A stretch of DNA of 64,000 nt from Amycolatopsis sp. FDAARGOS 1241 (GCF_016889705.1 NZ_CP069526.1:1116001-1180000); one strand, 5' to 3'; positions 33,313 through 41,946 are shown, counted from the first letter of the stretch. Numbers and translations: made by a program. The notes: a model not told the origin generated them from the sequence alone.

Positions 33313-33565
33313 AACCCGCAAAACCCGCAAACCCGCAAACGATCACTCTGCAGGGCTCTGATCAGGAAAAAGAGGCTGGCAGGGGGTTGCGGGTTTCTCC
33401 ATCAACCTCGACTGAGAAACCCGCAAAACCCGCGGGTTTACGGGTTTCTCGCCAACCTCCCGCAGCAAAACCCGCAAGTGAAACCGCAGATCAGAGGCCA
33501 CTTTGCGGGTTTGCGGGTTTTGCGGGTTTCTTCCGGCACCCCCCGCCCCAGCTGCCAAACCCGCA
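33313..33565. repeat. AACCCGCA iteron array, candidate replication origin
   Basis: Ten exact copies of AACCCGCA lie here in both orientations. The forward ones start at 33313, 33322, 33330, 33418, 33469 and 33558. The inverted ones (TGCGGGTT) start at 33388, 33504, 33512 and 33521. A variant pair, AACCCGCG/CGCGGGTT, lies at 33427-33438 as a palindrome. Many are spaced by 8-9 bp. The array is non-coding, between the replicative ATPase and xis, where an origin would be expected. Confidence 0.65.
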
Positions 33566-33698
33566 TCGCCACCCTGCCAGCCGTCCTTGGGTGAGCGCCT
33601 ACCCAGCGTCACCAAGGTGGCGCCACGTAACCCACTCCCACACCGTCCCGTTGGGGCGGTTCGTCGTGCCCGCTCGCCGGGCGTCTTGGAGGACCCGA

Positions 33699-33905
33699 AT
33701 GCCGCAGCAGCACCGCACATCAGGCAAACGACAACTGCTCACCATCGCCAGCGTCTGCGAAGAGCTGGACGTGGCGCAGTCCACTTTTTACGAGTGGCGC
33801 GCGAAACGGTGCGCTCCACGCTGCATCAAGCTTCCGAACGGCGGTGTCCGAATCCGCCGCGCGGACCTGGATTCATGGCTGGAAGAACGAGAGGTTGCCG
33901 CTTGA
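33699..33905 (+). CDS. xis: excisionase (MerR-like HTH, AlpA/Xis type)
   Basis: A 68-residue basic protein made of one winged helix: LLTIASVCEELDVAQSTFYEWR, then IKLPNGGVRIRRADLDSWLEE, the usual DNA-binding excisionase fold of AICEs. TTGGAGG lies upstream of the ATG. The stop overlaps the TTG start of the integrase, so the two are made together. It should direct the integrase toward excision. Confidence 0.88.
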   Translation: MPQQHRTSGKRQLLTIASVCEELDVAQSTFYEWRAKRCAPRCIKLPNGGVRIRRADLDSWLEEREVAA

Positions 33906-35338
33906 TCAGTTCGTCATACAAGGTCCGAGTGTGGAAGCTCGAGACTCGGCTCAACGCGGCCAAGAAGGTCACCAGTTACCGCGTTCTGTGGCAGGTCGAG
34001 CAGGAGGTGTTCAAGGAGAGTTTCAAGCTCTACGCCCAGGCTGACGGGCATCGGTCGTCCTTGCTGGCGGCTCAGCGCGCAGGTGAAGCGTTCGACCTGG
34101 TGTCAGGTCTGCCGCCGTCGATGTTGCGGCCGAAGGGAGACCTGAGCTGGTACCGGTTCACCGAGGAGTACATCGACATGAAATGGCCCGACGCAGCCGC
34201 GACCGCGCGCCAGACGATGGCTGAGGCGCTGATTCGCGTGATGCCGGTGTTCGTGAAGGAGGGGAAGAACGAGCCCGACGCGAAGGTCGTGCGGTCTGCG
34301 TTACGACAGTGGGGGTACAACACCGAGTACCGCAATGGGCACGACATGCCGGCCGATGTGCGCAAAGTTCTGGAGTGGCTGGCCCGCAACACGTTGTCGG
34401 TCAAGGCCGTCAGCGACCCGGACATCCTGCGCGCCTTGCAGCGGGCAGTGACGCGGCGGCTGGACGGCAAACGCTTCGCTCCGAGCGTGGCCCGAAAGAC
34501 ACGCGGGGTGCTGTTCAACGCACTCGATTACGCGATCGAGAAGAAGCTGATCGACGCGAACCCGCTCAGCTCGGTGAAGTGGACGGCCATGCCGAAGGGG
34601 AAGCGAAAAGTCGACAAGCGTGCAGTGCCCAACCCGGTGCAAGCGCGGACGTTGCTGGCTGCCGTCGGCGCACTGCCGCGCAGCGGGCCGAGGCTGGAGG
34701 CGTTTTTCGGCGCGATGTACTACGCCGGGCTGCGGCCCGAGGAAGCCGTTTCGTTGAACAAGCGGAACCTGTCGTCCCTGCCGGAGCCTGTATGGAACGA
34801 ACAGACCCAGGAGTACGTGTACGACTGGGGCGAGTTCCACCTGGAAAAGGCCGAACCTCACGCCGGGGGGAGGTGGACCAACACTGGGAGGCCGCGAGAC
34901 GAGCGTCCCCTGAAGTCGCGAGGCGACGACGAAGGGCGCCCCGTGTCGTTCCCACCGGACTTGACCCGGTTGCTGTGGCGGCACATTCGGACGTTCGGTT
35001 TCGGACCTGATGGCCGGCTGTTCTGCGCGGAGCGAGGAGGGGAAATCCCGATGATCACTTACACCCGCGCATGGCGGGCCGCCCGCAAGGCTGCACTGAC
35101 CGAGGAGGTCCAGGCGACGCCGCTCGCGGCGCGGCCGTACGACCTGCGTCATGCGGCCGTCAGTACTCGGCTGGCGGCCGGGGTGGACCCAGCGGAGGTC
35201 GCGGCCTGGGCAGGCCACTCCGTCGGCGTGCTCATGGAGGTGTATGCGACGTTTCTCGACGGAGGAGAAGCGGCCAACCGGGCACGAATCGAGAAGATCC
35301 TCGGCCACCAGCCGCGAGGCAGACTGCCGGAGCAGTGA
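33902..35338 (+). CDS. int: tyrosine site-specific integrase
   Basis: A 478-residue phage-type integrase. An N-terminal arm-binding region precedes a SAM-like core-binding domain. The catalytic residues are Arg in YYAGLRPEEAVSL, the LRHAAVSTRL box, WAGHS and the nucleophile Tyr448 in LMEVYATFLDGG. The start is a TTG overlapping the xis stop; an ATG at 33869 in the same frame is possible. It ends 129 bp before the att core and the intact tRNA-Arg, the standard int-att layout. It should recombine attP with attB in the tRNA 3' half. Confidence 0.92.
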   Translation: MISSSYKVRVWKLETRLNAAKKVTSYRVLWQVEQEVFKESFKLYAQADGHRSSLLAAQRAGEAFDLVSGLPPSMLRPKGDLSWYRFTEEYIDMKWPDAAATARQTMAEALIRVMPVFVKEGKNEPDAKVVRSALRQWGYNTEYRNGHDMPADVRKVLEWLARNTLSVKAVSDPDILRALQRAVTRRLDGKRFAPSVARKTRGVLFNALDYAIEKKLIDANPLSSVKWTAMPKGKRKVDKRAVPNPVQARTLLAAVGALPRSGPRLEAFFGAMYYAGLRPEEAVSLNKRNLSSLPEPVWNEQTQEYVYDWGEFHLEKAEPHAGGRWTNTGRPRDERPLKSRGDDEGRPVSFPPDLTRLLWRHIRTFGFGPDGRLFCAERGGEIPMITYTRAWRAARKAALTEEVQATPLAARPYDLRHAAVSTRLAAGVDPAEVAAWAGHSVGVLMEVYATFLDGGEAANRARIEKILGHQPRGRLPEQ

Positions 35339-35467
35339 TCCCTTGGGAAGGTATTGGGAAGAAGCACCCGTGTAGAGCCGGGTGTTGATGGAGACAGCCG
35401 GAGGACGGGAAAAATCGCTTCAGGCGCAAAAAAGCTGGTCAGAAGCGGTTTTTCCCGCTCCCATGGG

Positions 35468-35513
35468 GTGCCCTCGGCAGGATTCGAACCTGCGACACCT
35501 GCCTCCGGAGGGC
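35468..35513. repeat. right attachment site (46-bp core) within tRNA-Arg
   Basis: The copy of the att core that lies within the functional tRNA-Arg gene, except for its first base. It matches 8453-8498 without a mismatch. Confidence 0.93.
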
Positions 35514-35541
35514 AGTGCTCTATCCCCTGAGCTACGAGGGC
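35469..35541 (-). tRNA. tRNA-Arg (anticodon CCG), AICE integration target
   Basis: A minus-strand cloverleaf with the acceptor GCCCTCG/CGAGGGC, an anticodon stem CTGCC/GGCAG around CTCCGGA, a T-arm with GGTTCGAATCC and discriminator A. The anticodon CCG reads CGG. The 3' half is the att core and is restored by the element, so the tRNA stays functional. Confidence 0.95.
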
Positions 35542-35656
35542 TCATCGCTCACGCGACCGGACGAGCTTAGCGCATGGTCGTTTCCCCGCTGCGCCGGAGG
35601 GTCACCTTCCGGCGCGGGGGCTGCTAGCGTCGATCTTGTCGACGGAGGGAGCAGCG

Positions 35657-36778
35657 GTGCCGGCGGAACCGTTCAAGGTCGAGGTGGCTGAGGCTGACGT
35701 CCGGGACCTGCGGGAACGGCTCGCGCGCACGCGCTGGCCCGAGGCCGAGACCGTGGACGACTGGTCGCAGGGGCTGCCGCTCGCGTATGCGCGGGAGCTG
35801 TGCCGCAGCTGGGCCGAGGAGTACGACTTCGGGTTCGCCGACCGGGTGAACGCGTTCCCGCAGTTCCGGGAGACCGTGGACGGGCTGGGGATCCACTTCC
35901 TGCACGTCCGGTCGCCCGAGCCGGACGCGTTCCCGCTGGTCGTGACGCACGGGTGGCCTGGGTCGGTGCTGGAGTTCCTGGACGTGCTGGGGCCGCTGAC
36001 GGATCCGCGGGCGCACGGCGGCGACCCGGCGGACGCGTTCCACGTCGTCGCGCCGTCGTTGCCCGGGTACGGGTGGAGTGACAAGCCGGTGCGCGCGGGC
36101 TGGGGTGTGGAGCGCACGGCGCGGGCGTGGGACCGGCTGATGGTGTCTCTGGGGTACGAGCGCTACGGCGCACAGGGCGGCGACTGGGGTTCGGCCGTGT
36201 CCGGCGCGCTCGGCGAGGTGGCGCCGGAGCGCGTCGCCGGTGTGCACGTGAACATGGCGGCCGCGCCGCTGGGGCAGTTCGACGACCCGACGCCCGGGGA
36301 GGTGGCGGCGCTGGCCGCGGCCAAGGAGTTCGGCCGCACGGGCCGCGGGTACTCGGGGCAGCAGTCCACGCGCCCGCAGACGCTCGGCTACGGCCTCACC
36401 GATTCGCCCGCCGGCCAGGCCGCGTGGATCGCCGAGAAGTTCTGGGCGTGGACGGACAACAACGGCCACCCGGAAGACGCCTTGACCCGCCGCCAGATCC
36501 TCGACGCGATCTCCGTGTACTGGTTCACGGCGTCGGCCACGTCGTCGGCGCGGCTGTACTGGGAGAGCTTCGGCAGCTTCCGCGACAAGGTGACGGCGCC
36601 GTCGGGGATTTCGCTGTATCCCAAGGAGATCACGCGGCCTTCGCGACGCGAGGCGGAGCTGCGCTTCACCGACCTGCGGTGGTTCGAGGAGCTCCCGCGC
36701 GGCGGTCACTTCGCGGCGATGGAGCAGCCGGCGTCGCTCGTCGAGCAAGTGCGCGGGTTCTTCCGCCTCGTGCGCTGA
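35657..36778 (+). CDS. epoxide hydrolase (EHN domain, alpha/beta hydrolase)
   Basis: A 373-residue enzyme of the microsomal/juvenile-hormone epoxide hydrolase group. The N-terminal EHN segment is FKVEVAEADVRDLRERLART, then RWPEAETVDDWSQGLPLAY. The oxyanion-hole motif is THGWPGSVLEF, the nucleophile Asp lies in AQGGDWGSAVSG, and the catalytic His in RGGHFAAMEQP. The GTG at 35657 has GGAGGGA six bases upstream and is preferred to a TTG at 35636. It opens epoxides to diols in the cytosol. The substrate is unknown and the gene stands alone just outside the AICE. Confidence 0.9.
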   Translation: MPAEPFKVEVAEADVRDLRERLARTRWPEAETVDDWSQGLPLAYARELCRSWAEEYDFGFADRVNAFPQFRETVDGLGIHFLHVRSPEPDAFPLVVTHGWPGSVLEFLDVLGPLTDPRAHGGDPADAFHVVAPSLPGYGWSDKPVRAGWGVERTARAWDRLMVSLGYERYGAQGGDWGSAVSGALGEVAPERVAGVHVNMAAAPLGQFDDPTPGEVAALAAAKEFGRTGRGYSGQQSTRPQTLGYGLTDSPAGQAAWIAEKFWAWTDNNGHPEDALTRRQILDAISVYWFTASATSSARLYWESFGSFRDKVTAPSGISLYPKEITRPSRREAELRFTDLRWFEELPRGGHFAAMEQPASLVEQVRGFFRLVR

Positions 36779-36850
36779 ACGCAACCCCTGTCCCAGCCTT
36801 CGGGAGTACTCATCCGGGGGGTGGGTTTGGCTCCACCTGGGCGATTACCC

Positions 36851-36869
36851 TGAACTTAGGCTTACCTGT
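36851..36869. promoter_or_regulatory. DtxR/IdeR-like metal box upstream of the CDF gene
   Basis: The 19 bp contain TTAGGCTTACCT, which differs at one base from the core TTAGGCTAACCT of the IdeR/DtxR consensus. A palindrome ATGCGCAT (36879-36886) in an unusually A/T-rich patch follows before the gene. Both are plausible metal-regulator sites for the exporter. Confidence 0.4.
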
Positions 36870-36938
36870 ATTGCATATATGCGCATGCGACTATATATTG
36901 CGGACAGGAGCCGTTGACCTGCGGAGGGAGGCGAAAGC

Positions 36939-37850
36939 ATGGGGCACGGCCACGGGCACACGGCCGCCCCGGCGAGCGCTTCCGGACGCTACCTCCGCGC
37001 ACTGGTGGTCGCCCTCGTCATCGGCGCGGGGTTCATGGTACTGGAGGGCGTGGTCGGGTTCACGACCGGCTCGCTCGCCCTGATCTCCGACGCGGCCCAC
37101 ATGTTCACCGACGTCCTCGGCGTCGGCATGGCGCTCACCGCGATCGTCCTGGCCCGCCGCAGCGGCCCGACGGCCAGCCGCACCTTCGGCATGTACCGCG
37201 CCGAAGTGCTCGCCGCGCTCGGCAACGCCGTGCTGCTGTTCGGCGTGGCCGCGTATGTGCTCTTCGAAGCCATTGGCCGCATCACCGATCCGCCCGAGGT
37301 GCCGGGCTTGCCCGTGCTCCTGGCCGCCGGCGCCGGCCTGATCGCGAACGTCGTGTCGTTCTTCGTGCTGCGCGGCGGAGCCCGTGAGAGCCTCAACGTC
37401 CGCGGCGCGTACCTCGAGGTGCTCGCCGACCTGATCGGCTCGGTGGGCGTCCTGCTCAGCGGCGCCATCATCCTCACCACCGGCTGGCGCTACGCCGACC
37501 CGATCATCGGTGTCGCCATCGGCCTGTTCGTGCTGCCGCGCACGTGGACCCTGGCCCGCCGCGCGCTGCGCATCCTCTTCCAGCACGCCCCGACGGGCGT
37601 CGACGTCGGCGAGATCAGTACGGAGCTCGCCGCCCTCCCCGGCGTCTCCGACGTCCACGACTTGCACGTCTGGACGCTCACCTCCGGCATGGAGGTCGCC
37701 TCCGCTCACCTCACGATGAGCGGGGAGGCCGAGCAGTCCGCCGTGCTGACCGAGGCGCAGGACCTGCTGGCGTCGCGGTATTCGATCAGCCACGCGACGC
37801 TGCAGGTGGAGGGGCCGCACGCGGCCCGGTGCCAGGAACTGTCCTGGTAG
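36939..37850 (+). CDS. cation diffusion facilitator (CDF) metal exporter
   Basis: A 303-residue membrane antiporter with six helices. The His-rich start (GHGHGH), SLALISDAAHMFTDVLG in helix 2 and YLEVLADLIGSVGVL in helix 5 supply the HxxxD metal site of Zn/Cd-type CDFs. The cytoplasmic C-terminal domain (VSDVHDLHVWTLTSGMEVAS) is complete. It exports Zn(II) or a related divalent metal using the proton gradient. The DtxR-like box upstream could also point to Fe or Mn. It converges on the SGNH hydrolase gene with only 1 bp between stops. Confidence 0.9.
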   Translation: MGHGHGHTAAPASASGRYLRALVVALVIGAGFMVLEGVVGFTTGSLALISDAAHMFTDVLGVGMALTAIVLARRSGPTASRTFGMYRAEVLAALGNAVLLFGVAAYVLFEAIGRITDPPEVPGLPVLLAAGAGLIANVVSFFVLRGGARESLNVRGAYLEVLADLIGSVGVLLSGAIILTTGWRYADPIIGVAIGLFVLPRTWTLARRALRILFQHAPTGVDVGEISTELAALPGVSDVHDLHVWTLTSGMEVASAHLTMSGEAEQSAVLTEAQDLLASRYSISHATLQVEGPHAARCQELSW

Positions 37851-37851
37851 C

Positions 37852-38442
37852 TCAGCCGCTGATCCACCCGGGCCACCCGCCGGCCAGCACCAGCTCCGCC
37901 AGCCGCCGGTAACCGCCCGCGCCGGGGTGCGCGCCGTCGCGCGCGAGGGCTTCCGAGGTCCACACCGGGTCGGCGGCCAGCGCTTCCGTGGTGGCGACGA
38001 AGGGCACGTTCCGCGCCGCGCACAACCCCGCCATCGCCGCGGCGAGGTCGACGGTCCGGCGCAAGTGGGCCGCACCCGCGTCGATGACCGGCGGCGGGCC
38101 CACCACGAGCACCGGGATGCCCCGCAGCGCGGATTCTTGGAGCAGCGAAGCCAAGTTCGCCACGCACCGGTCCGCAGCCACGCGCACGGTGCCGTTCTCC
38201 TCGACCATGTCGTTGCTGCCGAAGGAAACCACGAGCCGGTTGTCCTCGTCCGGCACCACCCGCGCTTCGACCTCCGGCCAGCAGCGGCGCAGGACGTCTT
38301 CGGAGGTGTTGCGGCGGATGCCGAGGTTGAAGCCGGTGACGGCCCCGCCGGTGGCCTGCAGCACGCGGCCGACCCAGCCGCGGTGTTCCGGGTCGCCGAC
38401 ACCTTGGACGAACGAGTCGCCGAGGAAGATCACCCGGGTCAT
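37852..38442 (-). CDS. SGNH/GDSL-family hydrolase
   Basis: A 196-residue esterase/lipase fold. Block I is VIFLGDSFVQGVGD with the catalytic Ser, block III VVSFGSNDM supplies the oxyanion Asn, and block V DGAHPGAGGYRRLAEL supplies Asp and His. There is no signal peptide, so it is cytosolic. The ATG at 38442 overlaps the stop of the upstream gene (ATGA). The substrate is unknown; acyl or acetyl ester hydrolysis is the family activity. Confidence 0.85.
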   Translation of the reverse strand: MTRVIFLGDSFVQGVGDPEHRGWVGRVLQATGGAVTGFNLGIRRNTSEDVLRRCWPEVEARVVPDEDNRLVVSFGSNDMVEENGTVRVAADRCVANLASLLQESALRGIPVLVVGPPPVIDAGAAHLRRTVDLAAAMAGLCAARNVPFVATTEALAADPVWTSEALARDGAHPGAGGYRRLAELVLAGGWPGWISG

Positions 38443-39650
38443 CGCGCGGGCCACGCACGGCGCAAGCGGTCATTCAGCTTGGCCGGGCTGAGTTCGCGGT
38501 CCAAGCGGAACAGGTAGCCCACCGGGGATTCGCGGATGGCCGCGTGGCGTTCGCGCCGCCACTGGACCGGAGCGGCCAGCACGCAGGCGGCCGCTGTGGC
38601 GGAACCGGCGATCGCCGGCGACAGCCCGACCGCGTCGGCTGCCATCGTGACCAGTGCGGGTGGCGCGATGGACTTCACGTTGCCGACCGCCTTCACCGAC
38701 TCCAGGCCGACGCTGCGAAGCTGCTCGCTCAGGTGCTTGAGCTGTTCGGTCACGGCGTGGTCGACCTCGGTGCGCAGGTACTCGCGGAATACGGCCAGGT
38801 CCCGCACGTCCTGCAGCTGCGCGAGCCGCTGCGACTGCTCAGTCACGTACCGGCGGAAGGCGTCGAGTTCGGCGCCGAACTTCGTGCGGACTTCGATGAT
38901 CTTCTCGACCGGCACCCGCTCGAGTCCCAAGGGGACGACGGTCTCGAAGGCGAGGAACACGAACGCGTCCTCCGCGTCCGGGTGGCCCGCGGTGGCGGGC
39001 GCCGAGCCGAGGAGCACGTCGGCGAGCCGCTCGAGTGTCCAGCCCGACGCGGCCGTGTGGTGCAGCGCCTGGTCGGTGACCGGGTGCAGGCGGTTCTCGG
39101 CCGCGATGCGTTCGACCAGGGCGCACGTGTAGACGTCCACGAGCTCCGGGTGCATCCCCACCCAGAGGCCGCCGTGGCCCTCGACGACCGTGGCGAGCCC
39201 GGTGTCCACCGCCGCTTCGATCAGGCGAGCGGACACCTTGTCGGCGTGGACGTAGTCGTGCCACGACGAGGCCAGCAGATCGACCTCCTGGCGTGGTCGG
39301 GGCAGCATCGAGCGGCGAGGCCGCACCGACCGGCGAGGCCGCTCGGTCAGACCGGGCACCGGAAGCCGGTTCCTGCCGGGCTCGAGTCCGAACCGCTCCC
39401 GCAGCTCCCGTCCGTGGGTGGCGATGAGTTCCAGGAACGGGAGCCCGACCTCTTCGGCGGCCCACGGTGGGGGCGCGAGATCCACCAGCCAGCCGGCGTC
39501 CGAGCCGAGCGTGTGCGACTCCTCGGAATCGAGGGCCGGATACCCTGCCGGGCGCAGCCGGGCCATCTTGGGCCAGTACAACGCCGCGTACTTCAGCCAC
39601 CGGTCGTCTCGGACGTGGATGTACGGGTAGTACAGGGCGATCTGATCCAC
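38439..39650 (-). CDS. hypothetical protein, DUF6236-like
   Basis: A 403-residue protein that opens with ALYYPYIHVRDDRWLKYAALYWP, typical of DUF6236 proteins. The middle is helical (a segment ending AFRRYVTEQSQRLAQL, then VDHAVTEQLKHLSEQL) and the C-terminus has a hydrophobic stretch (residues ~345-375) before a basic end. No catalytic motif is seen. It is translationally coupled to the SGNH hydrolase gene. The DUF label is from memory of the opening motif and is tentative. Confidence 0.6.
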   Translation of the reverse strand: MDQIALYYPYIHVRDDRWLKYAALYWPKMARLRPAGYPALDSEESHTLGSDAGWLVDLAPPPWAAEEVGLPFLELIATHGRELRERFGLEPGRNRLPVPGLTERPRRSVRPRRSMLPRPRQEVDLLASSWHDYVHADKVSARLIEAAVDTGLATVVEGHGGLWVGMHPELVDVYTCALVERIAAENRLHPVTDQALHHTAASGWTLERLADVLLGSAPATAGHPDAEDAFVFLAFETVVPLGLERVPVEKIIEVRTKFGAELDAFRRYVTEQSQRLAQLQDVRDLAVFREYLRTEVDHAVTEQLKHLSEQLRSVGLESVKAVGNVKSIAPPALVTMAADAVGLSPAIAGSATAAACVLAAPVQWRRERHAAIRESPVGYLFRLDRELSPAKLNDRLRRAWPAR

Positions 39651-39707
39651 CGCGAACCCCCTTGATCGGCGTCGGGCAGCTTAGCGGTGGCCTGGTAGAC
39701 CTGAGCC

Positions 39708-40313
39708 ATGCGCAAGGACTTCGATCCCGTCGGCATCGCCCCGTTCGCGTTCTACCGGCTGCTCACGGCGACCGTGGTGCCGCGGCCGATCGCGTGGGTG
39801 TCGAGCACGTCGCGTACCGGTGTGGACAACCTCGCCCCGCACTCGTTCTTCACCGTGGCCTCGGCCGCGCCACCGGTGCTGCAGTTCACGTCGGTGGGGC
39901 GCAAGGACACGTTGCGCAACGTCGAGGCGACCGGCCAGTTCGTGGTGAACCTGGCGCCCGAGGAGCTGTTCGAGAAGATCAACGACACCGGTACCGACTT
40001 CCCGCCCGAGCACAGCGAGTTCGACGCCGCCGGGCTCACGCGCGAGCCGAGCCTGCGGGTGAAACCGCCGCGGGTGGCCGAGTCGCCGGTGGCGTTCGAG
40101 TGCGAGCTGCACAGCACGGTCGGGTTCGGCGTCTCGACGGTGGTCTTCGGCCGGGTGGTGCACATCGCGGTGGCCGAGCACGTGCTCGACGGCGACCACC
40201 CGCTCATCGAACGGCTGCGCCCGCTCGCCCGGCTGGGCCGCGACGAGTGGGGCACCGTCGGCGACGTCCGCGAGATCTCCCGGATCCCGTTCGCCGACTG
40301 GGAAAGGCGCTGA
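39708..40313 (+). CDS. flavin reductase-like (FMN-binding split barrel) protein
   Basis: A 201-residue FMN-binding protein. FYRLLTATVVPRPIAWVSS, NLAPHSFFTVASAAPPVLQF, DTLRNVEATGQFVVNLAPEE and FECELHSTVGF are the usual elements of the flavin-reductase-like domain. Members reduce flavin or bind it for oxidoreductase work. It is monocistronic and ends at a bidirectional terminator. No partner monooxygenase is in view. Confidence 0.88.
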   Translation: MRKDFDPVGIAPFAFYRLLTATVVPRPIAWVSSTSRTGVDNLAPHSFFTVASAAPPVLQFTSVGRKDTLRNVEATGQFVVNLAPEELFEKINDTGTDFPPEHSEFDAAGLTREPSLRVKPPRVAESPVAFECELHSTVGFGVSTVVFGRVVHIAVAEHVLDGDHPLIERLRPLARLGRDEWGTVGDVREISRIPFADWERR

Positions 40314-40315
40314 AA

Positions 40316-40345
40316 AAGGGCCGCCCCCGAACGGGAGCGGCCCTT
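40316..40345. terminator. bidirectional terminator between convergent genes
   Basis: A 14-bp stem with one mismatch (40316-40329 with 40332-40345) and a 2-nt gap lies between the flavin reductase and DUF305 genes. A run of A (40313-40317) serves as a U-tract for the minus-strand transcript. Confidence 0.75.
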
Positions 40346-40358
40346 CGAACTCCGAGAC

Positions 40359-41077
40359 TCAGGACGCCGGCAGCGGCTGGGCGCCGCGCGCCTGCAGCAT
40401 CAGCTTCATCTGGTCCATCTCCGCGCCCTGCGACGTGAGGATGCTCTGGCACAGCGCTTTCACCGCCGGCAGGCTCGAGTGCTCCTGCGCGTACTGGGCC
40501 ATCGCCGTGCCGCCTTCGTGGTGACGCAGCATGAGCTGCAGGAAGTACACGTCCATCGCGCGGCCGGACAGCGAGCGCAGCTTCGCCAGCTCCGCGTCGG
40601 TGGCCATGCCGGGCATCGGCGCGCCTCCCCCCGGGGAGAGGGTCGCCATCTGCATGCCGTGGCCCATCGGCTCGGTCATCCACGTCATGTACGCGCCGGT
40701 CGCCTGCTCCGGCTGGTCCCACAGCATGAGCCAGCCCTTCATGCGGCCGACCTGCTCGGTCTGGGTGCTCTCGATGTCGAACGCGAGCTGCTTCACCTCG
40801 GGGTCCGTGGTGTGGTCGCGGGCCCAGTTGGCCATGGTGACGGCCTGCAGGTGGTGGGTCGACATGTCCTGCGCGAAGCCGACCTCGACCGAGCCGGCGC
40901 CGGGTGTCGCCGCCGCGGAGTCGTCGCCATCGGTGAGCCGCGTGGCGAACACGCCGATCGCGGCGCCGATCAGCAGCACGGCGAGCATCGCGCCGCCGAT
41001 GATCACCCACCGCGACCAGGCCGGCCGGTCGCCGCCGGGCTCTTCGACGTCGGATTCGAGGTCGGCTTCCTTGCTCA
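40359..41077 (-). CDS. DUF305 membrane-anchored protein
   Basis: A 238-residue protein with one N-terminal membrane helix (WVIIGGAMLAVLLIGAAIGVF) and an extracytoplasmic DUF305 domain. This is ferritin-like helical, with two His motifs (DMSTHHLQAVTMANWA and LQLMLRHHEGGTAMAQYA), and Met-rich (EPMGHGMQMATLSPG). DUF305 proteins are often linked to copper. The GTG at 41077 is used because the open frame upstream overlaps the DUF3105 gene. The pair with DUF3105, 8 bp apart, is common in actinomycetes and suggests a joint envelope function. Confidence 0.82.
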
Positions 41078-41085
41078 CAGCCGGA

Positions 41086-41946
41086 TCACTGCCCCGCCGG
41101 CGCCGACGGCGCGGTCGGCAGACCCGAGGTGCCCGGCATGCCACCCTGTTCGCCCTGGGCGCCGGTGGTGCCCTTGTAGTCCATCGGCTTCGCGTCCGGG
41201 CCCGGCTTGCTCGGGTCGAACGGCGGCGGGTTGCTCGGGTCGAACTGGCCCGGGCCGAGCGCGTCGCACGAGGCGCCGATCTCGGGGTACACACCGTTCG
41301 GGTTGGTCCGCAGCGCGGCGATGAACTCGTCGATCCGCGGGTCGCTCGCGCTGTCGAGCTTCAGCTGGTGGCCCCACGACTGCAGGGAGATCGGCTTGTC
41401 GAGGCCGGGGTAGGGCGACATCATCGTGTACGTCTTGCCCTTGACCCGCGCGGCGAGCAGGTCGACCTGGTCACCCTTGACGAGGTCCGGGTTGTAGGCG
41501 ATCCACACGGTGCCGTGCTCGAGCGCGTGCACCATGTTTTCCGTGCGCACGGCGGTGGGGTAGACGACGCCGTTGCAGGCGGCCCAGTAGCCGTCGTGCG
41601 GCCCGCCGAACGGCGGGCTGTGGTCGTAGGCCACCCGTTCGGTGGGCAGCACGTGCACCGATCCGGTGTACGTCGCGGTGATCACGCCCGGGATGCGCTT
41701 GGACGGGTCCGGGTCGGTAGCGGTCGGGGCGAACGACGCGGCTGCCTCCTCACGGGACTTCTGGTCGCGTTGCGGAGCCGATTTCACCAGGTAGTAGGTG
41801 ACGACGCTGGCCAGCAGGGCCACCACCACGACGACTCCGATGATGGTTCCCCACGGGGTGCCCTTCTTGGTGACGACGGACTTGCCCCGGGCCGCCTTCA
41901 CCGCGTTGGCGGACGTCCCCTTCTTGCTGGTTGTCCCTTTCGCCAT
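41086..41946 (-). CDS. DUF3105 membrane-anchored protein
   Basis: A 286-residue protein. A basic Lys/Ala-rich head precedes one membrane helix (WGTIIGVVVVVALLASVVTYY) and an extracytoplasmic DUF3105 domain: YDHSPPFGGPHDGYWAACNG, then MVHALEHGTVWIAYNP. A Pro/Gly-rich tail closes it. The conserved His and Cys residues could bind metal, in keeping with its DUF305 partner. The ATG at 41946 is chosen because the Lys-rich start is conserved in relatives; upstream codons reach 42033. Confidence 0.82.
   Translation of the reverse strand: MAKGTTSKKGTSANAVKAARGKSVVTKKGTPWGTIIGVVVVVALLASVVTYYLVKSAPQRDQKSREEAAASFAPTATDPDPSKRIPGVITATYTGSVHVLPTERVAYDHSPPFGGPHDGYWAACNGVVYPTAVRTENMVHALEHGTVWIAYNPDLVKGDQVDLLAARVKGKTYTMMSPYPGLDKPISLQSWGHQLKLDSASDPRIDEFIAALRTNPNGVYPEIGASCDALGPGQFDPSNPPPFDPSKPGPDAKPMDYKGTTGAQGEQGGMPGTSGLPTAPSAPAGQ

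Larger units (their letters stand above)
8453..35513. mobile_element. actinomycete integrative and conjugative element (AICE) in tRNA-Arg(CCG)
   Basis: A ~27-kb element bounded by 46-bp direct repeats. It holds every AICE module. Integration: Xis and tyrosine integrase next to the intact tRNA. Replication: SSB, prim-pol, ATPase and an iteron array. Transfer: an FtsK/TraB-type translocase with Spd-like membrane proteins. Control: a GntR repressor and a TPR regulator. There is no relaxase or type IV secretion gene, as expected for double-stranded DNA transfer by TraB. The cargo is concentrated at the left end (9.0-14.7 kb). All essential genes look intact, so it may still excise and transfer. 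Prim-pol replication and integration into a tRNA gene recall the pMEA family of Amycolatopsis. Confidence 0.92.

Noticed and set aside
33313..33565. CRISPR array
   Set aside because: Repeats are 8 bp, in both orientations, irregularly spaced, with no cas genes; iterons explain them better.
33503..33901. Upstream extension of the integrase frame to 33503
   Set aside because: It runs through the iteron array and xis in another frame; the TTG overlapping the xis stop fits better.
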